From assembly GCF_027812955.1 (NCBI RefSeq), contig NZ_JAPYZV010000002.1, forward strand, positions 372,001 to 436,000: 64,000 bases of DNA, written 5' to 3'. The translations under genes were made by a program, and so were the position numbers. Shown here in pieces: positions 34,989-44,471 of the stretch. The notes under the pieces are model-generated. The model made no database searches and was not told the DNA's origin. It saw only the letters and a list, made by a program, of their open reading frames with translations. The stretch's first letter is position 1, and the number at the start of each line of letters is the position of its first letter. The stretch comes from Pedococcus sp. 5OH_020 (GTDB taxonomy: Bacteria > Actinomycetota > Actinomycetes > Actinomycetales > Dermatophilaceae).

Positions 34989-35795
34989 ATGGGTGTGCGC
35001 CGTGCCGTCGGGCAGCGCCTGGAAGGAACCATCGGGAAGCAGCGAACTGACCGGCTGCGACGTGCGGAGCGAACCGTGCGGCGCCGGCTCAGCCCACCAC
35101 CGCCGCCGAAGCGCCCATCGCTCACCGACCTCGCGAAGGTCCACAAGACCGACAAGTGGGGCCTGCACCGATACACCCCACACTACGAGGAGCGCCTCAA
35201 GCATCTGCGCGACAAGGAGTTCACCCTGCTCGAGATCGGCATCGGCGGGTTCAAGAAGGAACGCTCCGGAGGCAAGTCCCTGCGGATGTGGCGTGACTAC
35301 TTTCCGCGGGCGACCATCGTGGGCCTCGACATCATCGACAAGTCCTATGTCGCGAGTGAGCGCATCGAGGTCTACACCGGGAGCCAGACCGACCCTGAGC
35401 TCCTGCAGCGCATCGCCGACGAGCACCCCGACCTCAAGGTGGTCGTCGACGACGGCAGCCACGTGCCAGAGCACGTTCGCACCACCTTCGCTGTGCTGTT
35501 CCCCCTACTGCCCCCCGGCGGCATCTACGCCATCGAGGACACCCAGACCTCATACTGGCCGGACTGGGGCGGACAGGTCGACCCCAAAGCCCGAGGCACG
35601 AGCATGGACCTGGTCAAGGACCTCGTCGACGGCCTCAACTACGAAGAGTTCCTCCTCGAGGGCTACGAACCGACCTACACGGACCGCACCGTCCGCGCCG
35701 TTCACTGCTGGCACAACCTCGTCATCATCGAGAAGGGCCAGAACGCCGAGGGCAGCAACCGGGACCGCGTGCACGACCGGCCCTACCGAGTGTGA
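34989..35795 (+). CDS. SAM-dependent methyltransferase, MycE/sugar O-methyltransferase-like
   Basis: A 268-residue class I methyltransferase. After a basic, proline-rich N-terminus come the SAM-binding strand TLLEIGIGGF and VGLDIIDKSY, then VVVDDGSHVPEHV and GGIYAIEDTQTSYWPDWGG. This pattern resembles the Mg2+-dependent MycE group that methylates sugar hydroxyls on macrolides and surface glycans. ATG at 34989 follows GAGGAAAGGA. It stands alone between unrelated genes, so a glycan target is only a guess. Confidence 0.75.
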   Translation: MGVRRAVGQRLEGTIGKQRTDRLRRAERTVRRRLSPPPPPKRPSLTDLAKVHKTDKWGLHRYTPHYEERLKHLRDKEFTLLEIGIGGFKKERSGGKSLRMWRDYFPRATIVGLDIIDKSYVASERIEVYTGSQTDPELLQRIADEHPDLKVVVDDGSHVPEHVRTTFAVLFPLLPPGGIYAIEDTQTSYWPDWGGQVDPKARGTSMDLVKDLVDGLNYEEFLLEGYEPTYTDRTVRAVHCWHNLVIIEKGQNAEGSNRDRVHDRPYRV

Positions 35796-35836
35796 GCCCG
35801 AGCCGGCGAACCGGTCTTTGACGCAGGGCTCCTGGG

Positions 35837-37312
35837 TCAGCGCGGCGACTCCGGCTGCTCGCTCCACCACTGACGCAACGCCTCAGCCGCCGCCTCGCGG
35901 CCGATCGGGCCACGGTCGAGCCGGAGCTCCAGAAGGTAGGAGTACGCCCGTCCCAGGACCGGCCCCGGCGAGATCCCCAGCACCTCGGCGATCTCGTTGC
36001 CGTTGAGCTCCGGGCGCACCTTGGCGAGCTCCTCGGCCTCCATGAGCGCCTCGATGCGGCGTTCCAGCTCGTCGTAGCTGCGCGAGAGGCGCGCCGCCTT
36101 CCGCGCGTTGCGGGTGGTGGAGTCGGACCGCGTCAGCCGGTGCAGCCGCGGCAGCAGCGGCCCGGCGTCGGTGACATACCGGCGTACCGCCGAGTCGGTC
36201 CACTGTCCGTCCCCGTACCCGTGGAAGCGCAGGTGCAGCTCGGTCAGCCGGGCCACCGCCTTCACCGTGTCCTTGTCGAACCGCAGAGCCTTGAGCCGCC
36301 TGCTCACGAGCTTGGCGCCCACCACCTCGTGGTGGTGGAAGGAGACGCCGCCACCGGACTCGAAGCGCCTGGTCCCGGGCTTGCCGATGTCGTGCAGAAG
36401 TGCGGCAAGGCGAAGGACGAGGTCCGGTCCGGGTACGGAGGACTCCGGGCCGCCGGGCGGGCCTTCGAGCGCGATGGCCTGGTCCAGCACGGTGAGCGAG
36501 TGCTCGTACACGTCCTTGTGGCGGTGGTGCTCGTCGATCTCCAGGCGCAGTGCAGGCAGCTCGGGCAGCACGTGGGCAGCCAGCCCCGACTCCACCAGGA
36601 GCCGCAGGCCGGGGCGCGGGCGTGCGGACAGGAGCAGCTTCACCAGCTCGTCGCGCACGCGCTCGGCCGACACGATCTCGATCGACCCGGCCATGGCGGC
36701 CATCGCCTCGCGCACCTCGGGTCCGACCTCCAGACCGAGCTGCGCCACGAACCGGCAGGCACGCATCATCCGCAGCGGGTCGTCGCCGAAGGAGACCTCG
36801 GGAGGCCCGGGCGTGCGAACGAGCCTGGCGGCCAGGTCCGCCAACCCGCCGTAGGGGTCGACGAACTCCATGCTGGGCAGCCGCAGAGCCATGGCGTTGA
36901 CGGTGAAGTCCCGCCGTACGAGGTCGTCCTCCAGGTTGTCGCCGAAGGCGACGACCGGCTTGCGGGTGAGACCGTCGTAGGCGTCGGCGCGGTAGCTCGT
37001 CACCTCCACCGTCGTCGCGCCGCGGCGCGCGCCGATGGTGCCGAAGTCGCGCCCCACGTCCCAGTGGGCATCCGCCCAGGGGCGCAGGATCCGCAGTGTG
37101 TCGTCCGGCGTGGCGCTCGTGGTGAAGTCCAGGTCAGGCGACACCCGGCCCAGGAACGCGTCCCGCACCGGCCCGCCGACGAGCGCCAGCTCGTGTCCCG
37201 CAGCGGCGAACAACCCCCCGAGCTCTGTCAGCAGTGGCACCACCGGCGCGAGATGGGCGGTCGCCCTGCGTAGCAGCTCCAGCTGCGGCTCGCGGGGATC
37301 GGCGGTGGACAC
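35837..37312 (-). CDS. CCA tRNA nucleotidyltransferase / poly(A) polymerase family
   Basis: A 491-residue class II nucleotidyltransferase adding CCA to tRNA 3' ends. The head domain has LVGGPVRDAFLG with the catalytic PDLDFTTSA, then RRDFTVNAMAL and the RNA-binding region GDDPLRMMRACRF. A C-terminal HD domain (LAALLHDIGKPGTR, HHHEVVGAKL) is typical of the actinobacterial PcnA form. Start is uncertain: GTG 37312 or TTG 37321, neither with a clear ribosome site, so the message may be leaderless. Divergent from the Nudix gene, as in Mycobacterium. Confidence 0.93.
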   Translation of the reverse strand: MSTADPREPQLELLRRATAHLAPVVPLLTELGGLFAAAGHELALVGGPVRDAFLGRVSPDLDFTTSATPDDTLRILRPWADAHWDVGRDFGTIGARRGATTVEVTSYRADAYDGLTRKPVVAFGDNLEDDLVRRDFTVNAMALRLPSMEFVDPYGGLADLAARLVRTPGPPEVSFGDDPLRMMRACRFVAQLGLEVGPEVREAMAAMAGSIEIVSAERVRDELVKLLLSARPRPGLRLLVESGLAAHVLPELPALRLEIDEHHRHKDVYEHSLTVLDQAIALEGPPGGPESSVPGPDLVLRLAALLHDIGKPGTRRFESGGGVSFHHHEVVGAKLVSRRLKALRFDKDTVKAVARLTELHLRFHGYGDGQWTDSAVRRYVTDAGPLLPRLHRLTRSDSTTRNARKAARLSRSYDELERRIEALMEAEELAKVRPELNGNEIAEVLGISPGPVLGRAYSYLLELRLDRGPIGREAAAEALRQWWSEQPESPR

Positions 37313-37347
37313 GAGGGACAAGGGTAGGCGCTCGTTAGAGTGGCGTG

Positions 37348-37833
37348 GTGACCTCCCCTGCCCGCGACTCGGACCGGATGGTCCGCCGTCTGCCCGCAGT
37401 GGAAGAGCGGTCGGCCGGCGGCATCGTGGTCGACGTGCACGACGGCGAGGCACGCATCGCGGTCATCGCCCGCCGGAACCGCGCCGGTCGCATCGAGTGG
37501 TGCCTGCCCAAGGGCCACCTCGAGAACGACGAGACCCTTGCCGAGGCTGCCGCGCGCGAGGTCGCGGAGGAGACCGGGATCGAGGGCCGGGTGCTGACCG
37601 AGCTCGGCACCATCGACTACTGGTTCGCGACGAGCGACCGCCGGGTGCACAAGTTCGTGCACCACTACCTCCTGGAGGCGACCGGCGGGCAGCTGACCAT
37701 CGAGAACGACCCCGACCATGAAGCGATCGACGTCGCCTGGCTGCCGCTGCGCGAGGCCCACGAGCACCTCACCTTCCCCAACGAGCGACGCATCGCGAGG
37801 CAGGCCTGGCAACGTCTGGCCGGCGAGGGCTGA
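37348..37833 (+). CDS. Nudix hydrolase (MutT4-like)
   Basis: A 161-residue Nudix enzyme hydrolysing a nucleoside diphosphate linked to another moiety. The Nudix box is complete: GHLENDETLAEAAAREVAEE followed by TGI. Position between pcnA and the DUF6049 gene equals Rv3908 (mutT4). GTG at 37348 or the GTG directly before it could start the protein. Its TGA overlaps the next ATG by one base. Confidence 0.9.
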   Translation: MTSPARDSDRMVRRLPAVEERSAGGIVVDVHDGEARIAVIARRNRAGRIEWCLPKGHLENDETLAEAAAREVAEETGIEGRVLTELGTIDYWFATSDRRVHKFVHHYLLEATGGQLTIENDPDHEAIDVAWLPLREAHEHLTFPNERRIARQAWQRLAGEG

Positions 37834-39986
37834 TGGTCCCCGCTGCTGTACGCCGCGTGCTCGCCGCGGCCTCGCTCGTGCTGCCCCTGGCCACGGTTGC
37901 TCCGCTGGCGGTCCCCGCCGCATCGGCGACAACGTCGGCGGGCTTCCGGACCACAGCCACGACGACAGCAGTATCGCGGCGCAGCCTGGCCGCCACCGCG
38001 ACCGTGACAGCCGGGGAGGCGGCGGTCCCGGCGGCCCAGGCGCCGGTCGTGGAGCTGTCCTCGGTCAGTCCGGCGGTGCTGGCCTCAGGACAGGACCTCG
38101 TCATCTCGGGCCTTCTGCGCAACGAGGGGACGGCGGCGCTCGTCCGGCCCACCATCAGCGTCGTGGTGGGACGGGGGGCCAGGGACCGCGCGGCGGTGCG
38201 AGCCTGGGCCGCGGCGCGCGGGCCGGCCGCGGGGTCGGTGGTGGCCCAGCTCGTGGTGCCCGCCACGGTGCGCCCAGGGTCCTCGTCGCCGTTCCGGATC
38301 GCGGTGAAGGGCCTGGCCGACCGCGAGCAGAGCACGTATGGAGCCCTTCCGCTGAGCATCGAGTCCGGGGCCGCCAGCGTCCGCACCTTCGCGGGGTACC
38401 AGCGGCTGAAGCAGTACCAGCCCATGACGGTCGCCTGGGCGGTGCCGGTGACCCTCGACCCGGACCCCGACCTCTTCGGTGCCGCCGGCAACGCCCGCGA
38501 GGCTGCCTGGACGCGCGCGTTGGGCCCGGACTCACGCGTGACGAGAGTGCTCGACGCGACGCAGGCCACTCCCGTCACCTGGGCGGTCGACCCGACCCTC
38601 GCCCCCGGGCTCCTGGCGTCGCCGGTCGACGTCGGGACCAAGTCGTCCCCGGAGAACGCCCTGCGGACCGAGGTCCAGAACCGCATCCAGACCGAGGCGC
38701 CGGCCCATATCCCCTGGGTGCTGCCGGACACGGACGCCGACCTCGGAGCCGTGGCGGGGCTCGGCACCGGCCGCGGCCTCATGCAGACGCTCGTCGGGCG
38801 CGCAGGGCCCGTCGCCCAGAAGCTCGGTGGTCGCGGCGACCTGGCCTGGCCGGCCGACGGCGCCTACACCGCCAGCGGCGAGACCACTCTTCGCCAGGCG
38901 TTCCGCCGACCCTCGCTGGCCGGCCAGGTCGCCTCCGCCGGAGCGCTCGGCCTCGGTTCGGGGACGACTCCCTCGGCCGCCCAGCGGAGCACGACCGGTT
39001 TGGCGCTGCTCGCCTACGACGACTCTCTGAGCGGCCTGCTGGCCCGGACCACGTCCCCCTCGGAGGGCGTGCTGAGCACCCAGCAGTTCATGGCCGACTC
39101 GGCGGCCCTCCTCAACGAGCTGCCCGGGACGTCGGGGCGGACGGTGTTCGTCGCCGCCCCGCGCTCGTTCAACCCCGACCCGGAGACCGCCCGCCGGTTC
39201 CTGGCGGCGGCAGCCTCGCTGCCCTGGCTCACCCCGTCGAGCACCGAAGACCTGCTCGCGTCGGCCCGTCACGCCGCCCCGACCCCTGCCGCCCCGGTGA
39301 CGCGGCCGTCTGACGCCTCCCCCAACGTCGCGAAGCCCGTGCTCACCCGAGGCCGGATCGCCCAGCTCGAGAGGACCGTCCGCACCGTGCGGGGCGTGGC
39401 GCTCATCCGGGACGACGGTGACGAGTTCGCCCGCACCTGGACCCGGGCCGCCGAACAGCTCGCGTCGGTGCGGTGGCGGGCGGCCCCCACGGCGTGGAAC
39501 ACCCTGAGCGGCAGGGTGCAGGCCGCCGCACGACAGACCACGACCGCGGTGAAGGTCTCCGCGGGCACGGTGAACTTTCTCGCCGACTCCGGTCGGCTGC
39601 AGATCACCGTGACCAACGACCTGGACGTGCCCGTGGAGGACGTGAAGCTCCGGGTCGAGGCCTCGAACCCGCGGTTGCGCATCGACAGCCAGCCACCGGT
39701 CCTGCGCATCGGTCCGAAGAGCCGCGCCACCGTCAACGTCAGTGTCACGGCGCTGGCGGCCGGCCTCGTCCCGCTGCGCACGACGCTGACCACCCCCGAC
39801 GGCACCGTCGTCGGCCAGGGCGCGGACGTCCTCGTCCGGGTGACGCCCACCGGCGACTGGGTCTACTGGGGCCTTGGTGGGGTCGCCGGTGCGATCCTGC
39901 TCCTCGGCGTCGTGCGCTCGGTGCGCCGACGCCCCGCTCCAGCGGTCTCGGAGCCGTCCACACCGACCCGGGAGACCATCGGATGA
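37833..39986 (+). CDS. DUF6049 family membrane-anchored secreted protein
   Basis: A 717-residue protein with a signal peptide (about residues 1-34, VLAAASLVLPLATVAPLAVPAASA) and one C-terminal membrane helix (WVYWGLGGVAGAILLLGVV) followed by a short basic tail. The bulk faces outward. It is the positional counterpart of Rv3909, essential-looking but of unknown role, always between mutT4 and murJ; a part in peptidoglycan or division is likely. Stop overlaps murJ start by four bases. Confidence 0.85.
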   Translation: MVPAAVRRVLAAASLVLPLATVAPLAVPAASATTSAGFRTTATTTAVSRRSLAATATVTAGEAAVPAAQAPVVELSSVSPAVLASGQDLVISGLLRNEGTAALVRPTISVVVGRGARDRAAVRAWAAARGPAAGSVVAQLVVPATVRPGSSSPFRIAVKGLADREQSTYGALPLSIESGAASVRTFAGYQRLKQYQPMTVAWAVPVTLDPDPDLFGAAGNAREAAWTRALGPDSRVTRVLDATQATPVTWAVDPTLAPGLLASPVDVGTKSSPENALRTEVQNRIQTEAPAHIPWVLPDTDADLGAVAGLGTGRGLMQTLVGRAGPVAQKLGGRGDLAWPADGAYTASGETTLRQAFRRPSLAGQVASAGALGLGSGTTPSAAQRSTTGLALLAYDDSLSGLLARTTSPSEGVLSTQQFMADSAALLNELPGTSGRTVFVAAPRSFNPDPETARRFLAAAASLPWLTPSSTEDLLASARHAAPTPAAPVTRPSDASPNVAKPVLTRGRIAQLERTVRTVRGVALIRDDGDEFARTWTRAAEQLASVRWRAAPTAWNTLSGRVQAAARQTTTAVKVSAGTVNFLADSGRLQITVTNDLDVPVEDVKLRVEASNPRLRIDSQPPVLRIGPKSRATVNVSVTALAAGLVPLRTTLTTPDGTVVGQGADVLVRVTPTGDWVYWGLGGVAGAILLLGVVRSVRRRPAPAVSEPSTPTRETIG

Positions 39987-41749
39987 ACGAGACGTCGCAG
40001 AGCAGCGACCACAGCAGCGACGCCGGCGCCGACCACGGCATGGACGAGAGGATGGGTCCTGGGGTGACCCCGGCCGCAGACCGTGACCTGGACCAGGGGA
40101 CGGATGCAGGCGCGGACAGCAGCCTGGCCCGCTCCAGCGCCGTCATGGCCGCTGGCACGGTCGTATCCCGGCTGCTGGGCTTCGCGCGTGCCTCGATGTT
40201 GGCCGCCGTCATCGGCATCGGCCTGTCCGGCGACGCCTTCCAGGTCGCGAACACCCTCCCGAACCAGTTCTACCTGCTGCTGGCCGGGGGGGTGCTCAAC
40301 GCCGTCCTCGTCCCCCAGATCACGAAGGCGGCGAGCCACGACGACGGTGGGCACGAGTTCGTCAACCGCCTGCTGACCCTCTCGCTCGCGATCCTGTTCG
40401 GCGCAACGCTCGTCGTGACGGCGGCGGCCCCGCTCCTCGTACGCCTCTTCTCCCAGCACTGGGACGCCCACACCCTCGGGCTCGCCACGGCGTTCGCCTT
40501 CCTGTGCCTGCCGCAGGTGTTCTTCTACGGTCTCTACACCGTGCTCGGCCAGGTGCTCAACGCCCGCGGCAGGTTCGCGGCGTACATGTGGGCACCCGCC
40601 CTGGCCAACGTGGTGGGCATCGCCGGCCTGCTGTGGTTCAAGCTGAGGTACGACGCGAAGCCGCAGGTGTCGCAGTGGTCCACGGGCATGATCCTCGTGG
40701 TGGCGGGGACGGCCACGCTGGGAATCGTCCTGCAGGCGCTCGTGCTCTGGTTCCCGCTGCGCAGCAGCGGCTTTCGGTACCGCCCGTTCTGGGGATGGCG
40801 CGGCGTCGGGCTCGGCTCGGCCAGCCGGGTGGCCGGGTGGACCTTCGCTGCGGTCGCCGTCAGCCAGCTCGGCTTCGTGCTCACCTCGAAGGTGATGACG
40901 CGAGCCGGCGACCTGATCGACAGCCGCGGCTCGGTGGGTGCCGGTGTCGTCGCCTACGGGCTGGCGTTCCTGCTGTTCATGCTGCCCCACTCCCTCATCA
41001 CGGTGTCCCTCGTGACCGCACTGTTCACGCGCATCTCGCAGGCCGCGCACCGGGGTGCGACGCGGCAGGTCGCCGACGACTTCTCCCGCGGCGTGCGGAT
41101 GCCGGCCGTCCTGCTCGTCCCGTGCACCGCGGCCGCGCTCGTGCTCGGGACGCAGGCGGTGCGCGTGGCGTTCCCCGGGAACAGCCACGAGCAGGCACAG
41201 GCGATCGCCCACGTGATGATCGCGATGATGGTCGGCCTCGTCCCCTTCGGCTGGCTGTACCTGATCCAGCGGGTGTTCTACGCCTTCGAGGACGCCAAGA
41301 CGCCGTTCCTGTTGCAGGTGGTGGTGACCGCCGCCGCGACGGCGGCGAACCTCATCGCTCTGCTGGTCCCCCCGGAGCGGGCCGGTGTCGTCGTCGGGAT
41401 CGGCCAGACCCTGAGCAACCTCGTAGCGGCCCTGGTCGGGTTCGCCCTCCTGGGCCGGCGCCTCGGCCGGCTGCACCTCTCCGCCACGATTCGCGTCTAC
41501 GTACGGCTCGTCTGCGCGGCGGTCGCCGCGGCCATCCCCGCAGCCCTCGCCCTGCTGCTCGTCGAACGGCTCGGAGTGGACGCCGGGCGGTGGAGCGGCT
41601 CGCTGGTGGAGCTCGTCCTGGGGGGCGTGGTGTTCCTCGCGGTGTTCTTCGCCACCGCCCGGCTGATGCGGGTCGAGGAGGTCGGCCAGCTCCTGGACCC
41701 GGTGCTGCGCCGGGTTCGGCGGCGACGTCCGACGACGGCCACGCCCTAG
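39983..41749 (+). CDS. murJ: Lipid II flippase MurJ
   Basis: A 588-residue polytopic protein with about 14 membrane segments that moves lipid II across the membrane for peptidoglycan synthesis. ARSSAVMAAGTVVSRLLGFARASMLAAVIG starts the core and ANTLPNQFYLLLAGGVLNAVLVPQ follows, both MurJ hallmarks. The first 48 residues are acidic and disordered. In Mycobacterium the pseudokinase is fused to MurJ; here it is the next gene. Confidence 0.95.
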   Translation: MNETSQSSDHSSDAGADHGMDERMGPGVTPAADRDLDQGTDAGADSSLARSSAVMAAGTVVSRLLGFARASMLAAVIGIGLSGDAFQVANTLPNQFYLLLAGGVLNAVLVPQITKAASHDDGGHEFVNRLLTLSLAILFGATLVVTAAAPLLVRLFSQHWDAHTLGLATAFAFLCLPQVFFYGLYTVLGQVLNARGRFAAYMWAPALANVVGIAGLLWFKLRYDAKPQVSQWSTGMILVVAGTATLGIVLQALVLWFPLRSSGFRYRPFWGWRGVGLGSASRVAGWTFAAVAVSQLGFVLTSKVMTRAGDLIDSRGSVGAGVVAYGLAFLLFMLPHSLITVSLVTALFTRISQAAHRGATRQVADDFSRGVRMPAVLLVPCTAAALVLGTQAVRVAFPGNSHEQAQAIAHVMIAMMVGLVPFGWLYLIQRVFYAFEDAKTPFLLQVVVTAAATAANLIALLVPPERAGVVVGIGQTLSNLVAALVGFALLGRRLGRLHLSATIRVYVRLVCAAVAAAIPAALALLLVERLGVDAGRWSGSLVELVLGGVVFLAVFFATARLMRVEEVGQLLDPVLRRVRRRRPTTATP

Positions 41750-41807
41750 GATGACCAAGAACTGACCAGGCCATTGAGCGGCATCCGCCGTGACTCAGGG
41801 AGGCAGC

Positions 41808-43814
41808 GTGCACGGGGTGGGCCCTTCGACGGTACTGGGCGGGCGGTATGCCGTTCAGCGCCGGCTGGAGCAGATGCCGGGGGCCGAGCGCTGGTCGGCC
41901 CACGACACCACCCTGGAACGCGACGTCGTCGTCGTGTGTCTCCCCGAGGAGCATCCCCAGGCGGCGGCCACCCTCGACGCCGCACGGCGTGCCGCCGGGA
42001 TCGACAACCACCGCCTCGTCCGGGTGCTGGACGTGGGCCGGTCCGACGGGCTCGCCTTCGTCGTGGAGGAGTCGATCCACGACGCCCACACCCTTGCCCA
42101 GCTTCTCGCTCAGGGCGGCGGGCTCCCAGCGGAGGAGGTCCGCCGCGTCGCAGGGGAGACCGCGACCGCGCTCGAGGCTGCCCGAGCGCGAGGCCTGCAC
42201 CATCTGCGGCTGACCCCACACTGGGTGCTGCGGGGGCCCGACGGCACGGTCAAGGTGCGCGGCGTGGCCACCGCCGCCGCCCTCGCCGGCCTCGAGGACA
42301 TCGACGCCGCAGACGCCGCCCGCCACGACGCCGTGGGCGTGGTCGCCCTGGCGTATGCCGCCCTCACCAGCAGGTGGCCGCTGGCCGAGCCGGTCCCTGG
42401 GCTGGAGCCGGCACCACATCTGGCCGCCGGCGTGCCGGCCCCCTCGGAGATCGCCGCGGGAGTGCCGGGCGATCTCGACGCCCTGTGCCGGCTGACCCTG
42501 AACGACGACGAGGGCCCGCTGACGCCGGGGGACTTCGCCACGCAGATCGCTCCCTGGGCCGGCGCCCAGGTGGTCGGCCTCGGCGGGGCACCTCGCGCGA
42601 CGCAGGACCGGAAGAGCCGCACCGTGGTGCTGCCGGTGCCGCAGGACGCTCGACCGGGCGAGGACCCGCAGCCGACCGGACCCCGATCCCCGTCCGAGGA
42701 GCTCGAGCGGACAGCGAAGCTGCCCCGGTTCGACCCGACAGTGCCGCTGGAGACGCCGGCCCCCTGGTCGGCCGAGCCAACGGCCCCCCTGCCTGCTTCG
42801 CCCGCCGGGAGGGTCGAGGACGAGAGCGCCAGGCCCTCGGCCCCGCCGCGCGACGACGACGCGCCGCGCCCGGGAGTGCGGAGTACGGCTGCCGCGACCG
42901 CCTCGGCGAGCACCGCCGCCGGCGCAGTGGGGTCGGCGCTCGGTTCGGCCGGGCAGGCCGCCGGCCAGGCGGCCGGGGTGGCCGCTCAACGGGTGGGCAC
43001 GTTCGCCCGTGCCACCGCCGACAAGGCCGCGGCGCGACGGGCTGAGCGCCAGGCCGCGCAGGAGCGTGCGGAACAGCGACGGATCAGCCTCGACCAGGCA
43101 CTCGTCGAGGACCGTGACCTGCTGGACCCGCCCCTGCCGATGCTGCCGCCTGAGACCGGGGCTGCACCCACCAAGAACCAGTCGAAGCTCGTTCTCCTGA
43201 TCATCGCGGCCTTCCTTGCCGTAGCGACTGTTCTCGGGTTCTGGGGCGCCTCGAGGATCGGGTCGAACAGCCATCTGGGGCTCGGCGCCGAGCCGACCCC
43301 GCGGCGTACCGTCGTCGTCACCGCGCCACCCAGCACGGCCAGCGGCACACCGTCCACCGCGCCGACCGGCTCGACGAGCGCGGCGGAGACCTTCCCCATC
43401 CTGAGCGCCACCGGTTACGACCCGGAGGGCGACGGCAGCGAGCGCAACGGAGAGGCGGCCCGCGTCTTCGACGGCAACGACTCCACGTTCTGGAGCTCGG
43501 AGGGCTACGCCAGCGCCAGCCTCGGGGGGCTCAAGAAGGGCGTCGGCGTCCGCCTGGACCTCGGGCAGCCGCGCAAGGTCTCTCAGGTCACGCTGGTCCT
43601 GCCCGACCAGGCTGACGTCACCGTGTCCGTGGGCAAGGACCGCACGCGGGACGGCAGCAAGCGCATCGGCTCCGCCACTGGCAAGAACGGCACGGTGACC
43701 CTCAAGGCCCCGACGGCGGTGGACGGACAGTACGTGTTCGTCTGGTTCACCAAGGTGTCGCAGGTCAGCGACGGCCGGTTCCGCGCCACCCTGGCCGAAG
43801 TCAGCGTCAGCTGA
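41808..43814 (+). CDS. Pseudokinase with extracellular discoidin-like domain
   Basis: A 668-residue protein matching the C-terminal part of mycobacterial MviN. An N-terminal kinase-like fold (LGGRYAVQRRLEQ to about residue 245) lacks the catalytic HRD aspartate (HHLRLTPHWVL) and the DFG motif, so it is catalytically dead. A long Pro/Ala-rich linker, one membrane helix (LVLLIIAAFLAVATVLGFWG) and an outer beta-sandwich domain (ARVFDGNDSTFWSSEGY, VRLDLGQPRKVSQVTLVLP) follow. It probably recruits FHA partners to control MurJ. GTG 41808 has GGGAGG four bases upstream; GTG 41790 is the alternative. Confidence 0.85.
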   Translation: MHGVGPSTVLGGRYAVQRRLEQMPGAERWSAHDTTLERDVVVVCLPEEHPQAAATLDAARRAAGIDNHRLVRVLDVGRSDGLAFVVEESIHDAHTLAQLLAQGGGLPAEEVRRVAGETATALEAARARGLHHLRLTPHWVLRGPDGTVKVRGVATAAALAGLEDIDAADAARHDAVGVVALAYAALTSRWPLAEPVPGLEPAPHLAAGVPAPSEIAAGVPGDLDALCRLTLNDDEGPLTPGDFATQIAPWAGAQVVGLGGAPRATQDRKSRTVVLPVPQDARPGEDPQPTGPRSPSEELERTAKLPRFDPTVPLETPAPWSAEPTAPLPASPAGRVEDESARPSAPPRDDDAPRPGVRSTAAATASASTAAGAVGSALGSAGQAAGQAAGVAAQRVGTFARATADKAAARRAERQAAQERAEQRRISLDQALVEDRDLLDPPLPMLPPETGAAPTKNQSKLVLLIIAAFLAVATVLGFWGASRIGSNSHLGLGAEPTPRRTVVVTAPPSTASGTPSTAPTGSTSAAETFPILSATGYDPEGDGSERNGEAARVFDGNDSTFWSSEGYASASLGGLKKGVGVRLDLGQPRKVSQVTLVLPDQADVTVSVGKDRTRDGSKRIGSATGKNGTVTLKAPTAVDGQYVFVWFTKVSQVSDGRFRATLAEVSVS

Positions 43815-43837
43815 CCGGCCCGGCGGCGGGACGACCG

Positions 43838-44386
43838 ATGGACCAGCCCCTGCTCGCCGGACGGGATGACCGTGACCTGGTCCGGATGCACGTCGAGGGC
43901 GACCCGGACGCCTTCGGTGAGCTCTTCCGGCGTCACCGGGACCGGATGTGGGCGGTCGCCCTGCGCACGACCGGCAACCGGGAGCTGGCGGCGGACTGCG
44001 TCCAGGACGCCTTCATCTCGGCCTTCCGCCGGGCGGAGTCCTACCGCGGCGACGCCGCCGTCACGACGTGGCTCCACAGGATCGTGGTGAACGCCTGCCT
44101 GGACCGGCTGCGCAGGGACAAGCCGACCCGCGAGCTGCCAGAGCTGGAGCTGGCCGACAAGCACGACGCGCATGCGGCCGTCGACGTCCGCCTCGACGTA
44201 CGGGAGGCCCTGGCCCGGCTCCCCGAGGGCCAGCGGCTCGCGCTGGTCCTCGTCGACATGCACGGGCTCTCCGTCGCGGAGGCGGCGGCAGTCCTCGGCG
44301 TGGCCGAAGGGACGGTCAAGTCGAGGTGCAGCCGGGGTCGCGAAGCCCTGGCCGCGCTCCTTCGGGAACCTTCGGGGCAGCCGTGA
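43838..44386 (+). CDS. sigM: ECF RNA polymerase sigma factor SigM
   Basis: A 182-residue ECF sigma factor. Region 2 runs DAFGELFRRHRDRMWAVALRTTGN and DCVQDAFISAFRRAESYRGDAAVTTWLHRIVVN; region 4 runs ALARLPEGQRLALVLVDMHGLS and VAEGTVKSRCSRGREAL. The position between the MviN-type gene and an anti-sigma gene before trxB equals Rv3911. It starts 23 bases after the pseudokinase stop. Confidence 0.92.
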   Translation: MDQPLLAGRDDRDLVRMHVEGDPDAFGELFRRHRDRMWAVALRTTGNRELAADCVQDAFISAFRRAESYRGDAAVTTWLHRIVVNACLDRLRRDKPTRELPELELADKHDAHAAVDVRLDVREALARLPEGQRLALVLVDMHGLSVAEAAAVLGVAEGTVKSRCSRGREALAALLREPSGQP

Positions 44387-44471
44387 CGTCGTACCCATGT
44401 CGCCTCAGCCGTGTCCTGACCGGCCGCGGCGCGCCCTGTCCTCCGTCCCGCCCACTCTGGAGGTTGTCGTC

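Noticed and set aside
41352-43274. Long minus-strand frame (640 codons) opposite murJ and the pseudokinase gene
   Set aside because: Shadow of two real genes; low-complexity composition and no ribosome site.
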